Of a stretch of DNA of 64,000 bases, positions 9,505-17,936 are shown one piece after another. The notes under the pieces were generated by a model that was not told the DNA's origin, ran no database searches, and saw only the letters and a program-made list of their open reading frames with translations. Where the stretch lies: contig CAYFLR010000011.1 in the NCBI GenBank assembly GCA_964343805.1, positions 1 to 64,000 of the forward strand, written 5' to 3'. Origin of the DNA: CAYFLR01 sp964343805 (lineage in GTDB: Bacteria; Bdellovibrionota_B; Oligoflexia; CAYFLR01). Position 1 is the first letter of the stretch, and the number at the start of each line of letters is the position of its first letter. Both the position numbers and the translations under genes were made by a program.

Positions 9505-9771
9505 ATGGATGCCATTAAAGAAATTGACGATATTGTTGATTTGAGTGATCAACAGATCCGAGAGTTATTAAAAACTATTGAACGTGAAGAACTGGTTGTC
9601 GCGCTCAAAGGGTGTAGTCCGGAAGCTACTGATCGGCTTTTTGAAAATATTACCGAACAAGCTGTGAATAAAATCAAAGAAGATATGAATAACCTGGGAC
9701 AAGTGGAGCTTTCTCGGGTGGAAGACTGTATCGAATCAATCCTGTCTAAAGCCAATGACGTTATAATTTAG
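9505..9771 (+). CDS. Stand-alone FliG C-terminal domain protein
   Basis: Encodes 88 residues that align end to end with the C-terminal (torque) domain of the flagellar switch protein FliG: a DIVDLSDQQIRELL helix, the ELVVALKG helix end, SPEATDRLFENIT, a KEDMNNLG segment and the closing SRVEDCIESIL helix. In FliG this domain carries the charged residues that face the stator. FliG is normally about 330 residues, and here the N-terminal and middle domains (with the EHPQ motif) are absent. The strong Shine-Dalgarno AGGGAGG and extended -10 indicate a genuine small gene rather than a fragment. It could bind FliM or FliG, or be a repurposed single domain. No flagellar genes are adjacent. Confidence 0.75.
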   Translation: MDAIKEIDDIVDLSDQQIRELLKTIEREELVVALKGCSPEATDRLFENITEQAVNKIKEDMNNLGQVELSRVEDCIESILSKANDVII

Positions 9772-9797
9772 ACCAAAATCTAACAAAGAGGTCTTTC

Positions 9798-11873
9798 ATG
9801 TCTTATTTAAAGCTTGGGATTCTCTTTCTTTTTAGTCTTGTCTTCATTTTGTCTTGCACTCTTAAAGATGATTTAGACGATGGTGAAGACAGTGAAGAAG
9901 CAACAGAAGAATCTTCATCTGGTACGACTCGTAAAACTTATTATGAACATTTACCCCTGCCAAGTTATTCTCAAGCCCCGCTGATCACCTACGAGAAAGT
10001 GGATTCATTTGACAATAGCAATCGGAATGGGGGAGCCGTTTACAATTCTTACCAATCTCCTTTAACCGCAATTGCTTCCAATAATAACAACTATACCAAC
10101 TTATTTAATAATGAAACATCTCGATCTTGGACTGAAGAATTATGCAAAGATGAATCGCTCATGGTTCCTGATAAATATCATCTGAAGCATGTGAAGGGGA
10201 GGGCTGTTGCGCTTACCCCTATTGAAGGAGGAGCTGAGTTAGCGGAACTAGTGGCAGAAGATATAGCTTTGGCTCTAAATGATATTGGAAAATATCTTGG
10301 TATTGAAATCCCTATTCCCTGTTTTATTTTGAGGCTCACCATAATGGGAGGAGAGAAGGTAACCCGCTACTTGAAAATGGTTGGAGAACCTCCTTATGCG
10401 AGTGTCACTTCAGTGGGATTGTCTGAGCCGGGTGATATAGGAGGTGGTGCCACTGTTTATACAGAAATAGATAGTTTAAAAAAATATCATCAAGAGGGAA
10501 AGAGTCAGTACTTTAGTAAGGTAGCTGCTGCTGTAGTGAGAGTTCTTGCTTTACCGACTACTTTGCAATCTGGTTTATCTCTTTATTTAGATGATCCTTC
10601 GAGAGCTCGGGTTAAAAGTTTTTGGCAATTTGATCGCATGTGTCAGGGGGAAAATGTTGCTCTGTGGACTTCTCAAGGTGATAAGCTCACCAGCATAAAA
10701 TACACGATGGAGTATGGATTAAACCGAGGTTTTGCCGGAGCTTGCTTTTGGTATTGGATAGAAAAACGATATGGTCATGGGATTTTTCAAGACATTATGA
10801 AGCGGGTGGTGAAAAGAAGTGGACTTCCTGTAAATATGATAGAGGGGGTTTTAACCCCTGTCTTACCGGACGATATCTCGGATATCATTCTCTCGGTTTG
10901 GGGAATTGGCATAGCTCCTGAGCTCTATCGAGCTAAGAATTACGATCCAATTTCCATTAAAGAAGATGGTTGGGATGACACAGAAAAAGAAAAAACCTGT
11001 CAGAATGATGCCACTTTGGAACCAGGAGCGGGTGAAATAAAAGTGGTCAATGGGCGGGCAGTTGCCATTTTACCGAGCAAGTATCAAGCCACTGCCAAAA
11101 ATTACGTGGCTTCAGATGATCTATCTTTTAAAAGGTTACGTCGCTATATGGGGACGGAACTCTACACAGACTGTGTGGTTCATACAACCAAGTTTGATGA
11201 AAAGAGAGTGGCTTATTTTGGTGGGTTTTATAAAGGGTCCTTTAATGATACACCCACTGCTCTCCAAATTGTGACTCAAGGTCCAGAGGAGATGCTAGAT
11301 GGTTTTAACGATCATTTTAAGTTAGCCCCTCTTTCAACTACTCACGGGGTCGCTGGTAATGTTCATGAAATGACTCATGCGATGCAATTTGGAATGAATG
11401 TTCCAGCCTGGCTCAACGAAGGATTAGCTACCTATTTGGAGGATGATGAAAGAACGGGTACTTTTATAGATTTTGATAGTAACGTTCTCTGTCTTGATAC
11501 TCGCATGAATGTAACTAACTATGAAGCTTATCCCACCAGGGTCATTATTGAAGGGTACGATCTTACCAAGGATCCTTATGATATAGCCTACATTGATGTT
11601 CCAGGAATTTACTTTTATTACTGGGGGGGATGCTTTTGGAAGTGGATCGAAGAAAAGTATGGTCATGGAAATTTTCAAAGGATTATGGCCCGGTTGATCG
11701 AAGTGGGTTGGAATGAGGAGTATGACTTTTTTGAAGATGTAATCTATCATGTGTTAGGTGAGGATCTTACCGATTTTATTAAACCTCGCTGGGGTTATTA
11801 TCCTCGGTATGTTAATGTTTATGATGAAAGTACCATTGATGAGGTGAGGAAAAAGCTCAATCACGGCCTATAA
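9798..11873 (+). CDS. Lipoprotein with tandem gluzincin-type peptidase domains, first copy lacking the active site
   Basis: Encodes 691 residues; the lipoprotein signal ends in ILSC, followed by an acidic linker. There are two homologous halves (about 120-385 and 405-691). Shared landmarks are VKGRAVAL/VNGRAVAI, CFWYWIEKRYGHGIFQ / CFWKWIEEKYGHGNFQ, and an SVWG / RWGY end. The second half has the zinc motif HEMTH (His523, Glu524, His527) with the third ligand Glu541 in LNEGLATY, the gluzincin pattern of peptidase MA-like families. In the first half the same place reads VVRVLALPTT...SGLSLYLDD, without either His, so that copy is probably inactive. Likely anchored in the outer membrane; substrate unknown. 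A methyltransferase gene starts 3 bp after the stop. Confidence 0.75.
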   Translation: MSYLKLGILFLFSLVFILSCTLKDDLDDGEDSEEATEESSSGTTRKTYYEHLPLPSYSQAPLITYEKVDSFDNSNRNGGAVYNSYQSPLTAIASNNNNYTNLFNNETSRSWTEELCKDESLMVPDKYHLKHVKGRAVALTPIEGGAELAELVAEDIALALNDIGKYLGIEIPIPCFILRLTIMGGEKVTRYLKMVGEPPYASVTSVGLSEPGDIGGGATVYTEIDSLKKYHQEGKSQYFSKVAAAVVRVLALPTTLQSGLSLYLDDPSRARVKSFWQFDRMCQGENVALWTSQGDKLTSIKYTMEYGLNRGFAGACFWYWIEKRYGHGIFQDIMKRVVKRSGLPVNMIEGVLTPVLPDDISDIILSVWGIGIAPELYRAKNYDPISIKEDGWDDTEKEKTCQNDATLEPGAGEIKVVNGRAVAILPSKYQATAKNYVASDDLSFKRLRRYMGTELYTDCVVHTTKFDEKRVAYFGGFYKGSFNDTPTALQIVTQGPEEMLDGFNDHFKLAPLSTTHGVAGNVHEMTHAMQFGMNVPAWLNEGLATYLEDDERTGTFIDFDSNVLCLDTRMNVTNYEAYPTRVIIEGYDLTKDPYDIAYIDVPGIYFYYWGGCFWKWIEEKYGHGNFQRIMARLIEVGWNEEYDFFEDVIYHVLGEDLTDFIKPRWGYYPRYVNVYDESTIDEVRKKLNHGL

Positions 11874-11876
11874 TTT

Positions 11877-12770
11877 ATGTCAGAAATAAAATGTCTCTTC
11901 TGTCAGGGAAAACATCCATTTCGTACCGTTTATGAATCCAACTGGGATTCTTCTGCCAATCTCCAAGAGGCTTTTCAAGCCAAAAAAAAAAATAAGCAGA
12001 TACACAATGGCTTTGTTCGTTGTTCAGAATGTGAACTGCTTTTTGCTAAGAAGATATTACCACAAGAGGAAATTGCAAAGCTCTATACTGATAGTGAAAT
12101 GATCTATGGCAATGAGGAGCAAAACATATTAGCCACCTATTCGAAGTACTTTAATAGTTATGCTCATTTACTAAAGGCCAAAAGTCGAGCTCTAGAGATT
12201 GGCTGTGGGAGTGGGTTTTTTCTAGCCTATCTAAAACAGTGGGGATTTCAGAATGTGGTGGGGGTAGAACCCAGTAAAAGTGCGATTGATAATGCCCCAA
12301 AAGAGCTTCAACCTCATTTAAAGTGTGCCGATTTTCATTCTCTCTCAAAAGAGGAGTTAGGAAAATTTGACCTGGTGTGCTTGTTTCAAACCATTGAGCA
12401 TGTGATCAATCCACAGGAAACGATCAATAAAATTTATGATCTTTTAAATCCCGGGGGGATGATTTTCATTATCTCACATAATGAAAAGGCTCTTTCGGCC
12501 AGCTTATTAAAGGATCAATCTCCCATCATAGATATTCAGCATATCTACCTATTTAATAAAAAGACCATCGGGCGATTGATTGAGGGCACAGGGTTTCAAA
12601 TAAATAATCAATTTACGGTTTGGAATACCTATACTTTGCGTTATTGGCTTTCTTTACTGCCTTGGAGTCAGTTGCAAAGTTTAATTAGCCCAAACATTTC
12701 AGAAAGAGTGAAACTCTCTCTTCCCCCTGGCAATATGGGGATCGTAGCATCTAAGGTTATTAGTAATTGA
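11877..12770 (+). CDS. Class I SAM-dependent methyltransferase with N-terminal zinc-ribbon
   Basis: Encodes 297 residues. Cys6-x2-Cys9 and Cys49-x2-Cys52 look like a four-Cys zinc site, as in the methyltransferase group with an N-terminal putative zinc-binding domain found in sugar and secondary-metabolite C-methylation. SAM motif I is ALEIGCGSG at 105-113; later landmarks are VVGVEPS, FDLVCLFQTIEHV and LNPGGMIFI. It starts 3 bp after the metallopeptidase-like lipoprotein gene and is probably cotranscribed with it. The substrate cannot be deduced. Confidence 0.8.
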   Translation: MSEIKCLFCQGKHPFRTVYESNWDSSANLQEAFQAKKKNKQIHNGFVRCSECELLFAKKILPQEEIAKLYTDSEMIYGNEEQNILATYSKYFNSYAHLLKAKSRALEIGCGSGFFLAYLKQWGFQNVVGVEPSKSAIDNAPKELQPHLKCADFHSLSKEELGKFDLVCLFQTIEHVINPQETINKIYDLLNPGGMIFIISHNEKALSASLLKDQSPIIDIQHIYLFNKKTIGRLIEGTGFQINNQFTVWNTYTLRYWLSLLPWSQLQSLISPNISERVKLSLPPGNMGIVASKVISN

Positions 12771-12801
12771 AGTAAAACCCTATAACTACTAAAATAAATG
12801 T

Positions 12802-13926
12802 ATGAACCAAGCCGTTTTAACTAATATTAAAGAGAGCATCGTTGATCGAAATATCCATCCTACCTTTGCAGTGGATGGGGATAGTTTACTGATCACTCAG
12901 GCTTCTATAACCACTGAGTTACTGCTGCAGAAAACTCTTTATCAAATTATCGATGCTCATTTTATCGAGGTCTTTCCCTCAGGATTGCACACTCTTCTTA
13001 AAAAAGCTTTGAGACAAGCCAAAAGAAATGGATCCACCCATCTAACTGACGAAGAAGTGGTGTTTAATAGAGGTATTACCAAGATTCTTACCATCCAGGT
13101 TATGCATATTAAAGAGGAGCAAAATCCTTGGTACATGGTGCAAATCCATGATCGAACCATGGAAATTAATGCCGAGAAAAAGGAAAAGGATTTAGTTGGT
13201 GCGGTGCAGAACTTACTAATTCCTGCGGATCGTAATCTAAGCACGGATTATTATGAGCTCTCTTCTTATTATCAGTCTGCTGACGAAGCGGGGGGAGATT
13301 GGATCTGGTATGAAGCATTCCCTGATGGTTCTGTCCTTGCTTTAGTGGGTGATGTGACTGGTCATGGAATTGCCTCTGCTATGGTAACAGCTATTATTGC
13401 AGGTTGCTTTAAAACCTTTTCATTTAATCATGAGGATAGCATTGAAAAGGTGGTAGCTGATATTAAACTATTATTTGAAAAGATGAACAGCAGTCTCTTG
13501 GATTTATGTCAGAAGAATTATTACTTTTCTGCATGTGCTCTATTTCTCCATCACAGTGGCGAGATTCATTACTGCAACGCTGCCGCACCCAGAGGATATA
13601 TTCTGAGGGAACGTGATTCCAAGTTTAAACCCATTTTTCAACAACCAAGTCGTTCGATTGGAAGTGGACCTGCTCTCATCGGTCTTTCTAAGTATAATGT
13701 ATTAGAAGGGGATCGAATTTTACTTTGCTCTGATGGTCTGTTTGAAATGGTTTTGCCAAATGAACAGCAGTTAGGAATTCGCAAAGTAAAACGTCTACTT
13801 ACTGAAACTCAAAAAATGCCAGTGCAAGAGGCTTGTGATCATATGGTGAATCAGTTGGCCGAGTGGAGAGGCAAGCGTGGCCTAGAGGATGATATCACCT
13901 TTGTCTTGATAGATCGGAAAAAGTAG
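12802..13926 (+). CDS. SpoIIE/RsbU-type PP2C serine phosphatase with N-terminal sensor-like region
   Basis: Encodes 374 residues. The C-terminal 220 residues are a PPM/SpoIIE phosphatase domain: EAGGDW, GDVTGHGIASAMVT, YCNAAAPRGY, LCSDGLFE and the final EDDITFVLI carry the expected metal-binding aspartates. The N-terminal 130 residues resemble a PAS-like sensor (VFPSGL, VMHIKEE, VQIHDRT). Family members usually dephosphorylate anti-anti-sigma factors or act in partner-switching; no such partner is adjacent. It is soluble with no signal peptide. It lies 31 bp after the methyltransferase; no clear Shine-Dalgarno precedes the ATG, so it may be coupled to upstream transcription. Confidence 0.85.
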   Translation: MNQAVLTNIKESIVDRNIHPTFAVDGDSLLITQASITTELLLQKTLYQIIDAHFIEVFPSGLHTLLKKALRQAKRNGSTHLTDEEVVFNRGITKILTIQVMHIKEEQNPWYMVQIHDRTMEINAEKKEKDLVGAVQNLLIPADRNLSTDYYELSSYYQSADEAGGDWIWYEAFPDGSVLALVGDVTGHGIASAMVTAIIAGCFKTFSFNHEDSIEKVVADIKLLFEKMNSSLLDLCQKNYYFSACALFLHHSGEIHYCNAAAPRGYILRERDSKFKPIFQQPSRSIGSGPALIGLSKYNVLEGDRILLCSDGLFEMVLPNEQQLGIRKVKRLLTETQKMPVQEACDHMVNQLAEWRGKRGLEDDITFVLIDRKK

Positions 13927-14033
13927 TCCCGCAGTTTCTTCTTAATTGTAATATTCTGTATTGAAATCACAAAAAATATGTTACTTAAAATTGCTAACAA
14001 TAATGCGTACTTTTTTAAGAAAGGTCCTTAGAT

Positions 14034-15236
14034 ATGGCAAAGGAAGTTTATTTTCATTCCACTAATCATCCTTGCACTGAAAATGCAATGAATCTCAATA
14101 TGTTAAAAAGATGGTACCGTGGAAATAGCTGGGCTGTGACCCAAGATCCTCAAAAAGCAGATTTTATTATCGTTGCCACCTGTGGATTTTCCCAGAGTGA
14201 AGAAGATCATGAGATTGCTGCCCTTAAAAACCTAATGGCCACCAAAAAAGAAGATTGTGAAGTGATAGTGACCGGCTGTTTACCGCAAATTAACAAAAGT
14301 CGTGTCAAAGAAATATTTCAAGGGCCTTGTGTTAAAACAGTGGACATGAAAGCCTTTAATCAGATTATGAACTTTGGTGATAAAATCGAACAGTATGATA
14401 ATCACTATGTTTCAGAGGATGAATACAATACTGATCCAACCATTCACCATTATTTTAAAATGCGTAAAAACTTTGAAAAATACTCTTTTTTACCTTTGGT
14501 AAAGGTGCCCAAAGTTCTCTATACCGTGCCTTCAGAAAAGTGGTTTCTCATCCGTTGTGCCATGGGCTGCACGGGGAATTGTTCCTATTGCGGTATTAAA
14601 CATGCTCATGGAGCCATTCAAAGTGAACCCATGGAGTCCATATTAGCTCAAGCAAGTAAAGGAATAACCCAGGGCTTTCAAGAGATAGCTCTTACTGGTG
14701 AAGATCAAGGGGGATATGGAGTTGATATAGGTATTGATCTTTCAGTTCTGCTTACTGAGCTTTTAAGGCTGCCAGGAGATTTTGTTATCAATCTCCGCTA
14801 TATCGACCCCTATTGGCTTCACCGGCTCAAAGATAAGCTTTTGCCGGTTTTTGAGACGGGTCGTATAAAAGCTTTCTGCTCTCCCGTTCAATCGGGTTCC
14901 GATCGTATACTAAAACTCATGAATCGGCTTTATACTTATGATCAAATCAAGGAGACGGTGAGCGAAGTTATGGCCACCGGGAATGTGGGTATGATCAGTA
15001 CCAACATTATAGTTGGCTTTCCCACCGAGACAGAAGAGGATTTTGAACAGTCCATGAGGCTAGTGGAAGAGGTGCCTTTTGGCATGTTTATGGCTTTTAA
15101 ATATGAAGACCGCCCCGGAACCAAGGCTTCTGAATTGGAAGGAAAGATTTCACCTGAAGTGATGGACCAACGTTATAACAAGCTAGAAAAGTTGATTAAA
15201 CGCAAACATCTGACTCAAACTCTCTGGGGAAAGTAA
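14034..15236 (+). CDS. MiaB/RimO-like radical SAM methylthiotransferase-family enzyme lacking TRAM
   Basis: Encodes 400 residues. The N-terminal UPF0004 domain has the three auxiliary-cluster cysteines of methylthiotransferases (Cys14, Cys50, Cys82 in TGCLPQ). The radical SAM core has Cx3Cx2C at Cys179, Cys183 and Cys186 (CTGNCSYCGI), followed by IALTGEDQGGYG and the SGSDRILKLMNR and GFPTETEEDF blocks. MiaB and RimO usually end in a TRAM RNA-binding domain; here the protein stops about 50 residues early at QTLWGK, so substrate recognition is likely different. It is followed 7 bp later by a SAM methyltransferase and then by the HgcAB-like fusion, so it probably works in that pathway. MiaB-like tRNA modification is the alternative. 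Confidence 0.8.
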   Translation: MAKEVYFHSTNHPCTENAMNLNMLKRWYRGNSWAVTQDPQKADFIIVATCGFSQSEEDHEIAALKNLMATKKEDCEVIVTGCLPQINKSRVKEIFQGPCVKTVDMKAFNQIMNFGDKIEQYDNHYVSEDEYNTDPTIHHYFKMRKNFEKYSFLPLVKVPKVLYTVPSEKWFLIRCAMGCTGNCSYCGIKHAHGAIQSEPMESILAQASKGITQGFQEIALTGEDQGGYGVDIGIDLSVLLTELLRLPGDFVINLRYIDPYWLHRLKDKLLPVFETGRIKAFCSPVQSGSDRILKLMNRLYTYDQIKETVSEVMATGNVGMISTNIIVGFPTETEEDFEQSMRLVEEVPFGMFMAFKYEDRPGTKASELEGKISPEVMDQRYNKLEKLIKRKHLTQTLWGK

Positions 15237-15243
15237 GCTCCTT

Positions 15244-15900
15244 ATGCTGATCTATGGTCTTATGAAATATGTGGAGTATGTGCCACTTCGCTATGATAAA
15301 TTGATGAATCTCCTTACCTTGGGGACTCATGTCCGCAGCCGAGAGCTCATATTGTCCGAAATTAAACCCAATATGGATGTCCTTGATATAGGTTGTGGTA
15401 CTGGAACCTTATCTCTTTTGGCTGCCGAAAAGGGAGCTCAGGTGGTAGGGGTGGATGCCTCGGTTCAGATGCTCTCTCTTTGCAGAGATAAGTTAAAAGC
15501 ATCTTCTCTTGATTCTCAAGTGACTCTCCATGAATGTGGCGCGGCTTCAATGGATTCTGTTCTTGGCGATCAAAAATTTGATGTAATTATTGCTTCATTA
15601 ATGTTAGGTGAACTCCCTCGTGATATGCGGATAAAAACCCTTCAGGTGGCTTCCGCTCGACTGAAGCCCGGAGGAAAGTTTTTAATTTGTGATGAGTTTT
15701 GGCCTGAGAGTTTTTGGGGCAATGCCATCTATACTTTACTGTTTTTACTCTTCTTCATTCCCAATTTTCTCTTTACTCGTACTTTAATCAGGCCGTTAAA
15801 ACACTTTAGCCATGATCTAGCACAAACTGATTTGAGTGTCTCAGAGAAAGAGGTCTTGATGGGGGGAGTGATGAGAGTCTGCACCTTAACAAAAAGATAG
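15244..15900 (+). CDS. Class I SAM methyltransferase adjacent to corrinoid fusion (CpaM-like)
   Basis: Encodes 218 residues. SAM motif I is LDIGCGTG (47-54), motif II VVGVDAS (67-73), then FDVIIASLMLGEL and LKPGGKFLICDEF. Residues 159-177 are a hydrophobic stretch (AIYTLLFLLFFIPNFLF) that probably ties the enzyme to the membrane, unusual for this fold. It starts 7 bp after the radical SAM gene and ends 8 bp before the corrinoid fusion gene, so the three are almost certainly one operon. From memory, family collections name a corrinoid-protein-associated methyltransferase, CpaM, found next to HgcAB-like fusions; this gene fits that position, but I could not check membership. It may load or receive the methyl group of the corrinoid. 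Confidence 0.75.
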   Translation: MLIYGLMKYVEYVPLRYDKLMNLLTLGTHVRSRELILSEIKPNMDVLDIGCGTGTLSLLAAEKGAQVVGVDASVQMLSLCRDKLKASSLDSQVTLHECGAASMDSVLGDQKFDVIIASLMLGELPRDMRIKTLQVASARLKPGGKFLICDEFWPESFWGNAIYTLLFLLFFIPNFLFTRTLIRPLKHFSHDLAQTDLSVSEKEVLMGGVMRVCTLTKR

Positions 15901-15908
15901 GCCTCATT

Positions 15909-17036
15909 GTGCGTGACACCTTCTGGATAAAACTTTGGCATTTTATAATAAATATTGTCTGTGTCACATCCAGGTATCTGCCTGTAAGACACAAAGCAGG
16001 GCTCTATTCTATTGGTAAACCCGGAAAAGACTCCCCTGTTTTTGTAGCCAGTGACTACTTTCATACGGCTCGTCGAGTTTTTAAGAAACTCTCAGGGCAA
16101 GATTGCTACCTCTTAATCGTAGATTCAGCCGGAATCAATGTTTGGTGTGCTGCAGGAGTGGGAGATTTTAATGAACATAAAATTGCTGATGCAGTGAATA
16201 CCTACGATTTAAAACAAAAGCTCAATCATAATAAACTCATCCTTCCCCAATTAGCTGCGGTGGGAGTGGATCGGAAGAAATTATTTAATGAATGTGGTTT
16301 CAAAGTCGTGTGGGGACCGGCCCATCTAGATGATATACCTGCCTATATTGCAAATGAAATGCGGTGTACCACTAAAATGCGGCAAGCCAGGAATTCTTGG
16401 GAAGATCGAATTCATATGGCCATTGGGATGCTTTTTGCTTACCTCTTTTTCTATGGGTTAGCTTATCTGGTTTGGAGTCTTTTATTTGGAACCAGCTTTC
16501 ACCCTTATGCCTTAGCCACTGCTATTTTAATGACCATCAATATTACTCTAACGATTTTTAACGACAGCATGCCTCTTAAATGGAGTACTTCCAATGTAAT
16601 ATTAGCCAGCTCGGTCTCTTATGGGCTGATTATCTGGTATTCCTTTTGGGGGAGCGATACTCCGATCGGAGTATTCATCTTTTATCTGTTTGCCAATTCT
16701 TTGATCGTCTTCCTGCTCTGCATGGATATGATCGGCTCTAGTGTAAAATATAAAACCTCCATTATCTACTGGCTGCAAACCTGGACGAACCGGAGTTTAT
16801 TCCAGCCTTCACTCCAAAGTAATTGCTCTAAGTGTCGCCGTTGTCTGGAAGTTTGCCCTAAAGGCCTTTTTGAGTTAAACAATCAAACCATGACCATTAA
16901 TTATGCAAGAGAGTGTAATGAATGTTTGGCTTGTATAAAACAGTGCCCTACCGGTGCCATTGTTAATTTAAACAAAGGCTCCACCAAGGGGGATATTAAA
17001 TCGATTCCCGAGGATGTTCTAAGAGATATTATTTAA
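15909..17036 (+). CDS. HgcAB-like fusion: corrinoid domain, membrane helices, 2[4Fe-4S] ferredoxin
   Basis: Encodes 375 residues from a GTG. Residues 28-165 match the corrinoid-binding domain of the mercury-methylation protein HgcA: GLYSIGKP, VFVASDY, then the cap-helix motif NVWCAAG with Cys80, the likely axial cobalt ligand, then LILPQLAAVGV and VVWGPAHLDDIP. Four hydrophobic helices follow (about 171-193, 200-217, 229-247, 251-273). The C-terminus is a bacterial ferredoxin like HgcB, with two CxxCxxCxxxCP motifs (Cys306, 309, 312, 316 and 336, 339, 342, 346). True HgcA has the motif N(V/I)WCA(A/G)GK; here Val84 replaces Lys, and HgcA usually has five helices. Fused HgcAB-like proteins are known from some thermophiles; their role is unproven. 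Membrane methyl transfer is likely, but mercury as substrate is not established. Confidence 0.85.
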   Translation: MRDTFWIKLWHFIINIVCVTSRYLPVRHKAGLYSIGKPGKDSPVFVASDYFHTARRVFKKLSGQDCYLLIVDSAGINVWCAAGVGDFNEHKIADAVNTYDLKQKLNHNKLILPQLAAVGVDRKKLFNECGFKVVWGPAHLDDIPAYIANEMRCTTKMRQARNSWEDRIHMAIGMLFAYLFFYGLAYLVWSLLFGTSFHPYALATAILMTINITLTIFNDSMPLKWSTSNVILASSVSYGLIIWYSFWGSDTPIGVFIFYLFANSLIVFLLCMDMIGSSVKYKTSIIYWLQTWTNRSLFQPSLQSNCSKCRRCLEVCPKGLFELNNQTMTINYARECNECLACIKQCPTGAIVNLNKGSTKGDIKSIPEDVLRDII

Positions 17037-17844
17037 TATCTTTATCTCTAATAAATGGCAGTATCAGCATCCAATGCAATCCTAAATATTTTGCATCTCT
17101 AAACTTGGGGGTTCCAATCTCGATTTGGGTTCTTCCAGCTTCGGGTTCTGCAATGTAGGTTCCAAACAGTCGATCCCACCAGGGGACATTAAATCCAAAA
17201 TTGCTATGAGTCTCCTTGACAACAACAGAATGATGTATTCGATGCATATCGGGAGTGACAATAAAAAGTCTTAGGTATTTATCGATTTGAGGTGGGATAT
17301 AGATGTTTCCATGGTTGAACATAGCTGCCCCATTTAAAATGATCTCAAATAATATGACAGCGAGAGCAGGGACTCCCAGTAAAACGATAAAGGTAAATTT
17401 AACTCCCATTGAAAGAATAATCTCAATGGGATGAAAACGCGATCCGGTGGTTACATCGTAATCCAGATCCACATGGTGCATTTGATGAAGCTGCCAAAAG
17501 AGAGGCACCGCATGGAACATTACATGCTGAAAATAGATAACCATATCTAGCATTAATATGGAAAGTATCACTTTAAGTGTTGGATCTATGGAGACAATAT
17601 TAAAAACTCCCCAGCCTTTGGTCTCCGCATAAATTGCTAGACCTGTAGCGGTGAGAGGAAAGATTATCTTAAGAAGAACACTATTTAAAAAGACAATTCC
17701 TAAATTGGAGACCCATCTTATCAATTTACTGTTTTTTAGAATGAGTCTTGGTTTTTGTAATTCCCAAACGCCAACTATTAACAGAATGCTCAAGAAAAAA
17801 GTCAGTCGAATAACAGTTTGATTTTGAATTATGAAATCAGACAT
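17029..17844 (-). CDS. Fatty acid hydroxylase / sterol desaturase family membrane protein
   Basis: Encodes 271 residues with several membrane helices. The di-iron histidine motifs of the family are visible: HVMFH (His107, His111), HQMHH (His120, 123, 124), then HGNIYIP and DMHRIHHSVV. The family inserts oxygen or double bonds into lipids at the membrane. The ATG follows AGGGAGAA seven bases upstream. The gene converges on the corrinoid fusion and overlaps its end by 8 bp, so it is not in that operon although it is a neighbour. The lipid substrate is unknown. Confidence 0.85.
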   Translation of the reverse strand: MSDFIIQNQTVIRLTFFLSILLIVGVWELQKPRLILKNSKLIRWVSNLGIVFLNSVLLKIIFPLTATGLAIYAETKGWGVFNIVSIDPTLKVILSILMLDMVIYFQHVMFHAVPLFWQLHQMHHVDLDYDVTTGSRFHPIEIILSMGVKFTFIVLLGVPALAVILFEIILNGAAMFNHGNIYIPPQIDKYLRLFIVTPDMHRIHHSVVVKETHSNFGFNVPWWDRLFGTYIAEPEAGRTQIEIGTPKFRDAKYLGLHWMLILPFIRDKDIK

Positions 17845-17936
17845 CGGTTGGTTCTCCCTTGGCTGAAATGGTACTATGTTAGAACATCTTATCCAACTAA
17901 AAACGAAGTCGATTTCAAGCTATACAAAGGGGGGGG

